Source: Gemmatimonadota bacterium (lineage in GTDB: Bacteria; Gemmatimonadota; Gemmatimonadetes; Gemmatimonadales; Gemmatimonadaceae). Taken from it: a stretch of DNA of 64,000 nt. Shown here piece after piece: positions 20,001 to 27,240 of this stretch; position 1 is the first letter of the stretch; the number at the start of each line of letters is the position of its first letter. The stretch covers positions 62,001 to 126,000 of the forward strand of contig JAZKBK010000005.1 in the NCBI GenBank assembly GCA_040388625.1, given 5' to 3'. The position numbers and the translations under genes are program-made. The notes beneath the pieces were generated by a model, which was not told where the DNA came from, searched no databases, and worked only from the letters and a program-made list of their open reading frames with translations.

Positions 20001-20454
20001 GAACCGTGTACCATCTGGGCTCGGGCGTCGGAAGATTGGATGATCGCGTCGACGAGTACACGATCGACTTGCCGTCCGGCGTCCATCCCTGCACCTCATC
20101 CGGTGCAGGATGCCATGTCAGCCGCTGCGGCTCACCACCCGCCGCGGGCACGACGTACACGTCGGTGTTGCCTGCATACTCCGCGCTGAACGCGATCAGC
20201 CGCCCGTCGGGGGAGAAATGCGGCGACGACGTCTGTCCCTGGAAACTCGTCAGTCGCTGCGCAGAGCCGCCCGCACGCGGAACGACCCAGATGTTGTTCG
20301 CATACGCGAAGGCGATCTGTGTTGCACTGACGGTAGGTGAGCGGAGCATACGCGTCTGAGCCGGCGCGATTGCCGGAATGAACCAGACGATGGACGCGAG
20401 GCAGATGGCGCGACGCATGGCGGCGGGAGTGGGAGTTGGCGTGTCGGCGATCAT
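17032..20454 (-). CDS. Tricorn-like S41 family protease with beta-propellers and PDZ
   Basis: About 1140 residues. Signal peptide (MRRAICLASIV to APAQ), then two TolB/WD40-like propeller blocks rich in SPDGR and SPDGK motifs (roughly residues 45-480). A spacer with a Pro/Ala-rich insertion follows, then the tricorn C1 region (GHSFVRGGDMP), a PDZ domain (VDVHVGDYILAVNGIPV), and the S41 core with GAIIDERYNGGGSAADY and the nucleophile serine in EMSGSGGDLMP. A large processive periplasmic peptidase is expected. Possible starts are TTG 20466, ATG 20454 and ATG 20418; the last fits the signal peptide best. The stop codon is supplied by the palindrome at 17009-17032. Confidence 0.9.
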   Translation of the reverse strand: MIADTPTPTPAAMRRAICLASIVWFIPAIAPAQTRMLRSPTVSATQIAFAYANNIWVVPRAGGSAQRLTSFQGQTSSPHFSPDGRLIAFSAEYAGNTDVYVVPAAGGEPQRLTWHPAPDEVQGWTPDGKSIVYSSTRSSNLPTPEPRWYTVPVEGGPSVAMPMYRAYQGHISPDGAHIAYRMNNSWDEERRNYRGGQNRPIWIMDTRTLAVDTVPRPNSKEMYPVWYGNHMVYFLSDRDGVSNVWSYDMQSKQVKQITDFSDFDVKTLDADADAIVFEQGGYVHELDPKTGREHVVNINVAGDFPWMMPQWKDVSRNIASIALSPTGKRAAIEARGEIFTVPAEKGDVRNMTQSSGSAERDPAWSPDGKWISYFSDKSGEYQLVIASADGSKPARSIALPHPTHYYTPSWSPDGKHIVLQDTDLRLWVVDVATGKATDIGGDEFMVPDRSLDPVWSPDSRWVAYAKRLPSLYRAIFVYDITDGKTHQVTDGLADAKAPAWDASGKYLWFLASTDFGLGSGWLDMSSYGHLETDALYLAVLKKTDPSPLLPESDEDAGIPSEPPVPGMPPRAPRARKAAAADTATSDTTKKPMSDSLKAMLAPRRNVVIDFDGLQQRVVDVSGIAERGYDQLRAGSAGTVFFMENVPQTGTEDNPAFGAVLHRYELKDRKATDFVHDVQQFFVSADGKKLLYRTPGPTGALFLVDATSPTSPAAGKGKLNAQLSMLVDPKAEFKQIFDEGWRNQRDYIYLKNLQGTDWPKMKEMYGQLLPYVMHRADLNYLLDMMGSEIAIGHSFVRGGDMPAVPRVTVGLLGADFAVENGYYRITKIYGTDSWNPELRAPLTAPGVDVHVGDYILAVNGIPVRAPESIYRAFDGTASHQTEVTVSARPTMEGARRVNVIPIANDAGLRARAWVEHNRHIVDSLSHGQLAYVHLPNTGEGGYSSFNRYYFAQQDRKGAIIDERYNGGGSAADYIIDVLQRSIDGYFNNPVGDRYPFTSPAAGIWGPKVMIINEMSGSGGDLMPYMFKFRGVGPLVGKRTWGGLVGIWDTPLFVDGGIMYAPRGGFFRKDGKAWAVENEGISPNIDVENWPKDVADGHDAQLEQAVATAMKMLAEHPVDRATHEPPPAMWGKRVKPLVPNEP

Positions 20455-20564
20455 GAACAGCTGCAAGGATCAGCTGCGAAAATGCACACGCCTTTCACCC
20501 GCCGCTAGAGACGGAATGCCGAGCGGTTGCAGGACCGCCGCGAGCGGCTCGGCATCCCTGGCTG

Positions 20565-21380
20565 CTACATGGAGATATTCGTGTTTGTCGTGTATCGGTA
20601 ACCTGACGGTATCTCGAACAACGCCGCCGGCTGCGGGCCCAGCCTGACGGTCGTTATCGCCATCGAGCGCGTACTGGTGTGCTGGATTCCCTTCTCATTG
20701 ACCGTGCTTGCCTTCATCTCGGTCCGCAATGGCGTCCCCTCGAGTGCCTGAGCGCGCACCCTGGTCTCCTCTTGGACGAAGTCGGCGTCGGTTTGTGCTT
20801 CCGCTGTAGCGGCGTGTTCGAGCAGCGCCATGATCGGGTTGTTCCCGAGATCGAGCCCCGGGCTGACCCAGTAGTCGGTAACGACTGTGTGATGCTCGGT
20901 TCCACCGTCGAACCCCATCGCAACGATGTGCACATCGAACCGCTCGGTAATCCGGATCTGCTCCGTTCCGTAGCCGAGTAGCTTCTGTCCCGTCGCTACA
21001 CGCGCGAACGAGATCCTGGTGTTCTGCACCTTGAACTTGACGAGGGGCGACACCGCCTTGAGCGACGTCCCGATGATCCGCTCGAAATTCGGTGAGCTGA
21101 TCTGACTCACTTCCTTGCGATCGGGATGTACGGACAGCATCCGCTTCCCGCCATCGGTGAGAATGATGTAGTCGTGCGAGTCGTTCCTGTCCATGTCGAT
21201 GCGGGTGCGATCGCCATGCACCCGGACAGTCCCATTGGTCTCGGAGCCGGACTCGTCCCTCGTGGTGAACGTGTACATGTAGTCGCCAGCTGGCGGCGGT
21301 GTTGGTACGTCGCGACATGAACGCGTCGCGCTGTTACCCGCCAGAGTGGCACCGATTAGCATCGCAATTGTACCGATCAT
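20565..21380 (-). CDS. Exported protein of unknown function
   Basis: 271 residues, N-terminal signal segment MIGTIAMLIGATLAG. The body is beta-rich (YMYTFTTRDESGSETNGTVR; DYIILTDGGKRMLSVHP), loosely like DUF4412-type outer-membrane-associated proteins, but I do not recognise it with confidence. The start is supported by GGGGGAGAG directly upstream. It lies upstream of the tricorn-like gene on the same strand with about 110 bp between them, so co-expression is possible. Confidence 0.72.
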   Translation of the reverse strand: MIGTIAMLIGATLAGNSATRSCRDVPTPPPAGDYMYTFTTRDESGSETNGTVRVHGDRTRIDMDRNDSHDYIILTDGGKRMLSVHPDRKEVSQISSPNFERIIGTSLKAVSPLVKFKVQNTRISFARVATGQKLLGYGTEQIRITERFDVHIVAMGFDGGTEHHTVVTDYWVSPGLDLGNNPIMALLEHAATAEAQTDADFVQEETRVRAQALEGTPLRTEMKASTVNEKGIQHTSTRSMAITTVRLGPQPAALFEIPSGYRYTTNTNISM

Positions 21381-21513
21381 CTCTCCCCCTGTTGTTCCAC
21401 ACGAACCGCTACGCCAGATGGGTCACCGCAAACAGATATACGGTTCGCGGAGCAACCGGGGAGGGCATGGTCCATGCAGCCCTCATACGTGCCGATTCAG
21501 CTCCGGAGGAGAG

Positions 21514-21693
21514 ATGGACAAGCGGGAAAAGCCAGCGCCGAACGATCGTTCCAAAACAGATTCGACAGCCGGGACAAAGAAGCCGGTGCGCCCCGATCCA
21601 CCCCGCACCACAAGGGGCAAGTGGACTGTACCGAAATTCGGGTCCGCCGGCAGTGGCGGAGCGGAGCTGGAGCCCGGTCCGGAAAAAGATTGA
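21514..21693 (+). CDS. 59-residue charged, disordered small protein
   Basis: A short frame preceded by an ideal CGGAGGAGAG ribosome site directly before ATG 21514. The product is rich in Lys, Pro, Asp and Gly (MDKREKPAPNDRSKTDSTAG) and ends EPGPEKD, with no hydrophobic segment and no known family. It is the first gene on the plus strand upstream of the acyl-CoA dehydrogenase (gap 108 bp). The case rests on the ribosome site and on the absence of a competing frame. Confidence 0.6.
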   Translation: MDKREKPAPNDRSKTDSTAGTKKPVRPDPPRTTRGKWTVPKFGSAGSGGAELEPGPEKD

Positions 21694-21801
21694 TCGTGTA
21701 GCTGAACGTGTAGTTGCGTATTCTTCACGTAGCGGCGAGGTACACACTTCGCCGCCAGGGTCTCCCTGCAACACGATCCATCCGCACAGGAGCGATCAGG
21801 A

Positions 21802-23598
21802 ATGGCCAGCGCGACAACTACCAAGGCGACACACAAGTCACCGCACCTCGCGGCGCCAGATATCAACCCGTCGTTCACCAAGGGTGTCTTCCTCGGTGAG
21901 ATTCGCGAGGATCTGGTCTTTCCGTTCCCGGTGATGTCGCCGGAAGAGACCGAGTCGCTTCGCATGATCATCGACGCGTTGCGCTCCTTCGCTGCCAGCA
22001 ACATCGACTCGGCGAAGATGGACCACGACGGGAAGTTTCCTGACGAAGTCCGACACGGATTGCACGAGCTCGGTCTCATGGGCCTCAACATTCCGGAGGA
22101 GTACGGCGGCTTCGGTGCATCGGCCACGGTGTTCAACCGCGTCTTCGGAGAGCTTGGCGGAACCGATCCTGCGCTCACCGTCTATTTCGGTGCGCACGAG
22201 TCGATCGGGTGCAAGGGGATAACGCTCTTCGGGACCGACGAACAGAAGAGCGAGTGGCTTCCGCGTTGCGCGACGGGCGAGATAGTCGCAGGGTTCTGTC
22301 TCACCGAGCCTGGCTCCGGCTCCGACGCACAGGCGATGGCATCAACCGCCGTACTCAGCGACGACGGAACGCACTACGTGCTCGACGGCAGAAAGATTTG
22401 GATCTCGAACGCCGGCTACGCCGGCATGTTCACGGTCTTCGCCAAGGTGCCGGTGATGATCGATGGCAACATCAAGAAACGCGTCACGGCCTTCATCGTC
22501 GATGCACACAGCGATGGCATCATACTCGGTCAGCCAGAGCAGAAGATGGGCATCAAGGCGTCCGACACGCGCACGGTCACGTTCGAAAAGGTACGCGTTC
22601 CCGTTGGAAACGTGCTCGGTGAAGTGGGACAGGGATTCCACATAGCGCTCGAAATTCTCAACTCGGGCCGGCTGGGCCTCGCTGCGGGATCGTCACGCGG
22701 TGCGCGCCGGATCATGACCGAAGCCGCCAGATACGCCAACCAGCGCGAGCAGTTCGGCAGATCGATCGGCTCGTTCGAGATGATCCAGCGCAAGTTCGCG
22801 CAGACCGCCGCCGACATCTACGCCGCCGACTCCGCGGTGATGCTCACGTCAGAGATGATGGACCGCGGCGCGATAGACTTCTCGCTCGAGACCGCCGCGT
22901 GCAAGGTGTTCGCGTCGGAGCTCGCAGTGCACGCAGCGAGCGAAGCAATGCAGATCGCCGGCGGAATCGGATACTCGAAAGAATTCCCGTACGAGCGTGC
23001 GATGCGCGACTCACGCATCAACATGATCTTCGAGGGCACCAACGAGATCCTTCGCGCGCTGATCGCGTTGAGCGGTCTGCAACAGCCCGGTGAGCGCCTC
23101 AGGAAACTTGGCTCCGCATTCAAGGACCCGCTCCACTCGATGGGGGAGATCAGCTCGTACATCGCGGGACGTGCGAAGCGCGTTGTGAAGAAACCGGAAT
23201 TCACACGCGTGCATCCGTCGTTGGCCAAGGAGGCGGATCGCGTCGCGACGCTGATTCACACTCTCGCGCTCGCTGTCGAGAGCGCAGTGATGAAGCACGG
23301 CAAGAAGATCGTCGAGCGGCAGTTCATTCAGGAGCGAATGGCCGACGCTGCGATCGGCATCTACATGAGCACCGCCGTGCTGTCGCGAACGACCTGGGAG
23401 ATCGAGCGCGCCGGAAGCGTCGATGCTGTAAAGCCGGAGATGGACTGCGCGCGCCTCTTTCTGGCGGATCGTTATCGCCAGGTGCGTCGCTCGATCCGAC
23501 GCATATCACGCAACCAGGACGATCGAATGAAAGCCGTCGCCGAGCGCGTGCTGGAGACGTCCGAAGCAGCACCGATAGCGCCGTCGGATCGCGTGTAG
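21802..23598 (+). CDS. Acyl-CoA dehydrogenase, VLCAD-like with C-terminal domain
   Basis: 598 residues. FAD-dependent first step of fatty acid beta-oxidation. Motifs: CLTEPGSGSDAQAM and WISNAGYAGMFTVFAKV in the N-terminal and middle domains, then RFG-type helices with REQFGRSIGSFEMIQRKFA, and the catalytic base segment MIFEGTNEILRALIAL. After residue about 410 there is an extra helical domain (KKPEFTRVHPSLAKEADRV onward), as in very-long-chain enzymes and Bacillus FadE. The ribosome site AGGAG lies 9 nt before the ATG. Confidence 0.93.
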   Translation: MASATTTKATHKSPHLAAPDINPSFTKGVFLGEIREDLVFPFPVMSPEETESLRMIIDALRSFAASNIDSAKMDHDGKFPDEVRHGLHELGLMGLNIPEEYGGFGASATVFNRVFGELGGTDPALTVYFGAHESIGCKGITLFGTDEQKSEWLPRCATGEIVAGFCLTEPGSGSDAQAMASTAVLSDDGTHYVLDGRKIWISNAGYAGMFTVFAKVPVMIDGNIKKRVTAFIVDAHSDGIILGQPEQKMGIKASDTRTVTFEKVRVPVGNVLGEVGQGFHIALEILNSGRLGLAAGSSRGARRIMTEAARYANQREQFGRSIGSFEMIQRKFAQTAADIYAADSAVMLTSEMMDRGAIDFSLETAACKVFASELAVHAASEAMQIAGGIGYSKEFPYERAMRDSRINMIFEGTNEILRALIALSGLQQPGERLRKLGSAFKDPLHSMGEISSYIAGRAKRVVKKPEFTRVHPSLAKEADRVATLIHTLALAVESAVMKHGKKIVERQFIQERMADAAIGIYMSTAVLSRTTWEIERAGSVDAVKPEMDCARLFLADRYRQVRRSIRRISRNQDDRMKAVAERVLETSEAAPIAPSDRV

Positions 23599-23605
23599 TG
23601 TCGGT

Positions 23606-23632
23606 TTGACTAGTCTGGTCAGACCATATACT
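23606..23632 (+). promoter_or_regulatory. Promoter of the Phd/PIN pair with embedded operator
   Basis: TTGACT at 23606 and TATACT at 23627 are separated by 15 bp. Between them lies the perfect palindrome GTCTGGTCAGAC (23613-23624), a good candidate for autorepressor binding. The expected transcription start falls almost on the ATG at 23641, so the message may be leaderless; no ribosome site is seen. Confidence 0.6.
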
Positions 23633-23640
23633 GTTAATGC

Positions 23641-23916
23641 ATGCGCGACACGTATTCCCTGTATGAGGCCAAGGCCAAGCTATCCGCGATAGTTCGTCAG
23701 GTGCGGGAGGGCCATCCGGTCGTGGTCACTTTGCATGGCGAGCCGGCGGTGGAGATTCGGGCCGTGTCGGGTGTGCGAGAAGGCATCGACGCCAAACTTG
23801 AGAGGATGGCCGAGCGCGGGGAACTCCTGCGTCCCAGTGGTCCTCGACGGTCTTTCCCCAGGCTTGCTCGGCGGCCAGGTGCGGTCGATCGATTTCTTGC
23901 TGATCGAGGCGAATGA
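23641..23916 (+). CDS. Phd/YefM-type antitoxin
   Basis: 91 residues. The N-terminal Phd/YefM DNA-binding fold is clear: YSLYEAKAKLSAIVRQVREG followed by HPVVVTLHGEPAVEI. The C-terminal tail is basic and Pro-rich and would wrap the toxin. The stop overlaps the start of the PIN toxin gene (ATGA at 23913-23916), so the two are translationally coupled. Confidence 0.9.
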   Translation: MRDTYSLYEAKAKLSAIVRQVREGHPVVVTLHGEPAVEIRAVSGVREGIDAKLERMAERGELLRPSGPRRSFPRLARRPGAVDRFLADRGE

Positions 23917-24311
23917 CGCAAGGAAGCAAGTCCGGAGTCGCCTACGTCGACACGTCGTGTCTGGTAGCGGTTGCTCTGGGTGAGCGTGGCGCGTCCGCAC
24001 TCGACCGTCGGCTGAGTACATTCGGCGAGCTCGTCTCTTCCAACCTGCTCGAAGCTGAATTGCGGGCCACGTTGACGTGCGAAGGCGTCGTTCTGGATCC
24101 GGGCTTTCTCGCGGACATGTCGTGGGTGCTTCCTGCCCGTCCGCTGAGTGCGGAGATCGAGCGCGTAGTGGCCGCTGGCTACATACGGGGCGCCGATTGC
24201 TGGCATCTGGCAGTGGCGTTGTACATCGCGGATGATCCTGCCGAAATCACCTTCCTCACCCTGGACAACAAACAGCGCGAGGTTGCGCGGTTGCTGGGCT
24301 TTGGTATCTGA
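23913..24311 (+). CDS. PIN-domain ribonuclease toxin (VapC-like)
   Basis: 132 residues. PIN-fold acidic residues are visible at Asp13 (YVDTSCLV), Glu in NLLEAELRATL, Asp in GADCWHLAVAL, and Asp in FLTLDNKQREVA, giving the usual four-acid Mg2+ site. It is an RNase toxin held by the antitoxin encoded just upstream. The pairing of a Phd-type antitoxin with a PIN toxin is common. Confidence 0.9.
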   Translation: MTQGSKSGVAYVDTSCLVAVALGERGASALDRRLSTFGELVSSNLLEAELRATLTCEGVVLDPGFLADMSWVLPARPLSAEIERVVAAGYIRGADCWHLAVALYIADDPAEITFLTLDNKQREVARLLGFGI

Positions 24312-24321
24312 CCTACGCCTG

Positions 24322-24612
24322 CTACCCGGCCTTCCTCACCCCGAATCTGATTTCCATCTGAGGTCTGGGCTCTGCTCGTTCAGGTTCGTCGAGCTCGGTG
24401 GACTCGTCCACCAGGTGGCTCAGCTTGTAGAAGAGGTGGAGGGCCTGGATCGGGGCGATGTGGCTGGTCGGGCCGGCCTTGGCTATCACGGTCGCTTCCT
24501 CGCGAACGATACGTGGAAGCTGCCGAGCCTGCGGGAGGGCCAGGAGCCGGTAGATCTCTATAGAGTGGCGGGCCAGCAATGCTGCGCAGAGGGCGTCAAG
24601 GAAGGCTAGCAC
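24322..24612 (-). CDS. Hypothetical protein, about 96 residues
   Basis: Read from GTG 24612 with GGAGAACTT just before it, the product is alpha-helical (LDALCAALLARHSIEIYRLL; IAPIQALHLFYKLSHLVDES) and ends in a charged tail. No family recognised. A competing plus-strand frame covers the same bases but is Val/Gly-rich and has no ribosome site. Moderate support. Confidence 0.5.
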   Translation of the reverse strand: MLAFLDALCAALLARHSIEIYRLLALPQARQLPRIVREEATVIAKAGPTSHIAPIQALHLFYKLSHLVDESTELDEPERAEPRPQMEIRFGVRKAG

Positions 24613-24681
24613 AAGTTCTCCGTCTGTCAGGTCTTAATGTACATATTGCAACTATTATCGGCAAAATGGAAGGGGAATTAA

Positions 24682-25647
24682 TCACAAAGTGGTAACAATT
24701 CGAGCAGGATTCGGTCTCTTCATTATCGGCCCCCAGAGGTCGCCGACGGCCTCGAGACGGCCTGGCAGGGTGCGGATCGTGAAGTCTCTGGGATCGAGAG
24801 CGGGCGTCAGCTCGTCCCAGCGAAGGGGGGTGGATACCGATGCCTCCGGACGAGCCCGTACGCCATAGGCGGCCGCGATGGTCTTGCCGCGGGCGTTCTG
24901 GCCAAAGTCCACGTAGATCTTCGAGCTGCCACGCTTGCTTATGGGCCTCACCACCGTAGCGGACTGCGGATGCGCACCGGCAACCGCCTCGGCGATCAGG
25001 CGCGGGACGCGCTCCGCTACGGCGTCCGTGGAGTTGGGCGGAAGCGGGATGACGATGTGGATTCCGGTGGCGCCGGATGTCTTGACTCCCGCACGAAGGC
25101 CGAGATGATCGAGCGCTTCCTTCACCCACAGCGCGACTTCGATGACACGCGCGAAGGGAGACTTTGGACCGGGATCCAGATCTATCACGGTGAAGTCGGG
25201 GTTGCTCAGCGATCCTACCCGCACGTTCCACGGATTGCATTCGAAAGCGCCGATCTGCGTGCAGTAGAGAGTCGTGCCAAGCGTGCCGCCGATGATGCGT
25301 TTCTGGATTTCTCCCGCGGGCGACTTTATCGACTCGACGCGGACGACGTCGGGCGGATTGGGCGGAGCCTTTTGCTGGAAGAAGAACTTGCCGGCGACGC
25401 CGTCGGGGAAACGCTTGAGTGACAGTGGTCGATCCGCCAGCACCGTACGCAGGTACGGCCACACGCTGGTGTAATAGCGCATTACTTCGCCCTTGGTGAT
25501 CCCGGGCTTCGGAAAGAAGATCTTCGCAAGGCTCGACACCTTCAATGAGCTGTCGCGCCCGAGCTGAATCACTCCGTCGCCACTCGCGGCTTCGACGGCC
25601 TTAAGTTGGTCGGTGACCTTTCGAAGCGCGGCAGCGGACGGCGTCAT
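24682..25647 (-). CDS. LigD-type primase/polymerase domain protein
   Basis: 321 residues of the archaeo-eukaryotic primase superfamily, as in the polymerase module of bacterial NHEJ ligase D. Motifs: LKRFPDGVAGKFFFQQKAPP, the catalytic acidic motif FTVIDLDPGPKSPF, GVKTSGATGIHIVIPLP, and YVDFGQNARGKTIAAAYGVR. It would add nucleotides at DNA ends. It stands alone: no ligase domain is fused. The gene for the phosphoesterase module is 10 bp upstream on the same strand, so the two form an operon. Confidence 0.92.
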   Translation of the reverse strand: MTPSAAALRKVTDQLKAVEAASGDGVIQLGRDSSLKVSSLAKIFFPKPGITKGEVMRYYTSVWPYLRTVLADRPLSLKRFPDGVAGKFFFQQKAPPNPPDVVRVESIKSPAGEIQKRIIGGTLGTTLYCTQIGAFECNPWNVRVGSLSNPDFTVIDLDPGPKSPFARVIEVALWVKEALDHLGLRAGVKTSGATGIHIVIPLPPNSTDAVAERVPRLIAEAVAGAHPQSATVVRPISKRGSSKIYVDFGQNARGKTIAAAYGVRARPEASVSTPLRWDELTPALDPRDFTIRTLPGRLEAVGDLWGPIMKRPNPARIVTTL

Positions 25648-25657
25648 GCAGCTGCGA

Positions 25658-26446
25658 TCAGCGTGATGAATGCCAGACGCGCGTGCCGTCGGCTATCTCG
25701 TCCATGGTGCGGTTTGTCGTCACCGACTTCACATACTTCGTGGTGAGTATCGATTCGCTTTCGGGATGCGCGTCTTCGTCGCGGTGCTTGATGAGAAGCC
25801 ATGATGGTTTCGATGCGCTTCTACCGAAGCCGCGCGTACGCACGAGTGCGTAGGATCCCTTGATGCGTTTTCCGTGGAAGTTGATCTTGAGCTCGCCGCG
25901 CTCGTACTGATCGCGCGCGGCGGAGTTCATGTCGTCGTCAGGTGGATTCTCGATCTCGTACGTGCCGTTGTCCCACAGCATCACAGTGCCGCCGCCGTAC
26001 TCGCCAGATGGGATCGTTCCCTCGAAGCTGTTGTACTCGACGGGGTGATCCTCGACCTGCATTGCGAGACGTTTCACGCCGGGATCGGCGGATGGGCCTT
26101 TGGGCACGGCCCAACTCTTCATCACTCCGTCGATCTCGAGTCGAAGGTCGTAATGAAGTTGAGTGGCGGCGTGCTTCTGAATCACGAACTGGAGCTTCTT
26201 AGCGGCGGCGGAACGAGAAGACTTTCGCGCGCGCGTCGATGCGCCCGAAGGCTCCATTGTTTTCTCGAAGTCGCGTTTGCGCTGGTATTCCGTCAGCTGC
26301 TCGGCGGCGCTCGGCGCTTTCTTCGCCGCGGTCTTGCTCGCGGATTTGCTTGCAGTCTTGCGTGCAGTTTTGCTTGCAGTCTTGCTTGCAGTCTTGCTCG
26401 CAGTCTTGCTCGCAGTTTTGCGCCCGGTCTTCTTGCGAACGGCCAT
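25658..26446 (-). CDS. LigD-type 3'-phosphoesterase with histone-like Lys-rich N-terminus
   Basis: 262 residues. The first about 45 residues are repeats of KTAS/KSAS (an H1/AlgP-like basic tail), coded by imperfect 12-bp tandem repeats. The phosphoesterase domain follows: FVIQKHAATQLHYDLRLEID, KSWAVPKGPSADPG, VEDHPVEYNSFEGTIPSGEY and GGGTVMLWDNGTYE. It trims 3' phosphates and ribonucleotides at DNA breaks. Start ATG 26446. It is separate from the polymerase gene, whereas in classical LigD the modules are fused. Confidence 0.9.
   Translation of the reverse strand: MAVRKKTGRKTASKTASKTASKTASKTARKTASKSASKTAAKKAPSAAEQLTEYQRKRDFEKTMEPSGASTRARKSSRSAAAKKLQFVIQKHAATQLHYDLRLEIDGVMKSWAVPKGPSADPGVKRLAMQVEDHPVEYNSFEGTIPSGEYGGGTVMLWDNGTYEIENPPDDDMNSAARDQYERGELKINFHGKRIKGSYALVRTRGFGRSASKPSWLLIKHRDEDAHPESESILTTKYVKSVTTNRTMDEIADGTRVWHSSR
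26329..26432. repeat. 12-bp tandem repeats coding a KTAS tail
   Basis: Imperfect repeats of the unit GTCTTGCTTGCA/GTCTTGCTCGCA on the plus strand, all in frame with the phosphoesterase gene, so gain or loss of units changes tail length without breaking the frame. Confidence 0.85.
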
Positions 26447-26501
26447 GGTCAGTGGTGGCGGCGTTGTGTGAAACAGAAAAGATCGGACGACGCGATTCGC
26501 A

Positions 26502-26711
26502 TCATCCGATCTTCACGACGTCGGCAGCTTGCGGGCCTTTTTGACCCTGAACGATTTCGAACTCGACCTTGTCGCCTTCAGCGAGCGACTTGAAGCCGTC
26601 CGATTTTACAGCACTGTAATGAACGAACACATCCGGGCCGCCTTCGCGTGAGATGAAGCCGAAGCCCTTGGCGTCGTTGAACCACTTGACAGTTCCTTTG
26701 ATCCGTTCCAT
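26502..26711 (-). CDS. Cold-shock domain protein (CspA family)
   Basis: 69 residues, the usual size. It contains [15 protein letters not shown] (RNP1) and [10 protein letters not shown] (RNP2), and ends [13 protein letters not shown] single-stranded nucleic acid chaperone. AGGAAACCCCGGGC precedes the ATG. Confidence 0.95.
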   Translation of the reverse strand: MERIKGTVKWFNDAKGFGFISREGGPDVFVHYSAVKSDGFKSLAEGDKVEFEIVQGQKGPQAADVVKIG

Positions 26712-26758
26712 GCCCGGGGTTTCCTCCGGAGTTTATCCGGGGCAAGTTTTGTGCACCA

Positions 26759-26971
26759 TCATGCGGCGCCAGCTATGTAGCGCGCGATGCGCCCGCATTT
26801 GACGCAGCGAAGCGTCACGTGCGACTGCGGTGGTGGCGGCGTAATGTGTGGCTCGCGCTCGATGTTCGCAGCTCCGCAGGCAGGACAGCTCAATGGATCG
26901 CCAGTGCGATCTCTGCTTACGAGTGCCAGGACCTGGGCGGGGTTGTAAGTATTCGGTCGGGGTTTGCGCAT
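26759..26971 (-). CDS. Small zinc-ribbon protein
   Basis: 70 residues with CPACG and CVKCG pairs 27 residues apart, making a four-cysteine zinc site. The flanks are basic (MRKPRPNTYNPAQVLALVSR) and the C-terminus is hydrophobic (RIARYIAGAA). Probably nucleic-acid binding; no specific family recognised. The next gene downstream on the same strand is the cold-shock gene. Confidence 0.68.
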   Translation of the reverse strand: MRKPRPNTYNPAQVLALVSRDRTGDPLSCPACGAANIEREPHITPPPPQSHVTLRCVKCGRIARYIAGAA

Positions 26972-27240
26972 ACTATCCTACGATATGCCGAACGATTGTT
27001 CGACCTGGTTGGCTGTAGTGCTGGGGACGTGCTACGAGACACGTCTACGTACCGCCAGCTCAGAATGGACGCACCGACGGATAACCTGAATAGTAGTAGC
27101 TCAAGTCCGCGGATGGTCCTCCGCCCGTCTTATACCGGGGGTGGAACGGAAGGTTCCCTTCACCCTATTCGGGTTCGATTGCATCTGAATGGGCCAGGCG
27201 CGGATACATCCGCGCCCTACGGGGGAATGACGGCGCCCGG
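26972..27240. repeat. Non-coding stretch containing a dispersed palindrome
   Basis: No gene seen. At 27197-27216 there is GGCGCGGAT-ac-ATCCGCGCC, and the surrounding bases (GGGCCA before, CTACGGGG after) match the element at 11594-11618 nearly base for base. It is about 25 bp past the stop of the gene ending at 27241. Confidence 0.8.

Noticed and set aside
24232-24609. 125-residue plus-strand frame after the PIN toxin
   Set aside because: No ribosome site and it starts inside the toxin gene; the minus-strand frame 24322-24612 has a better start signal.
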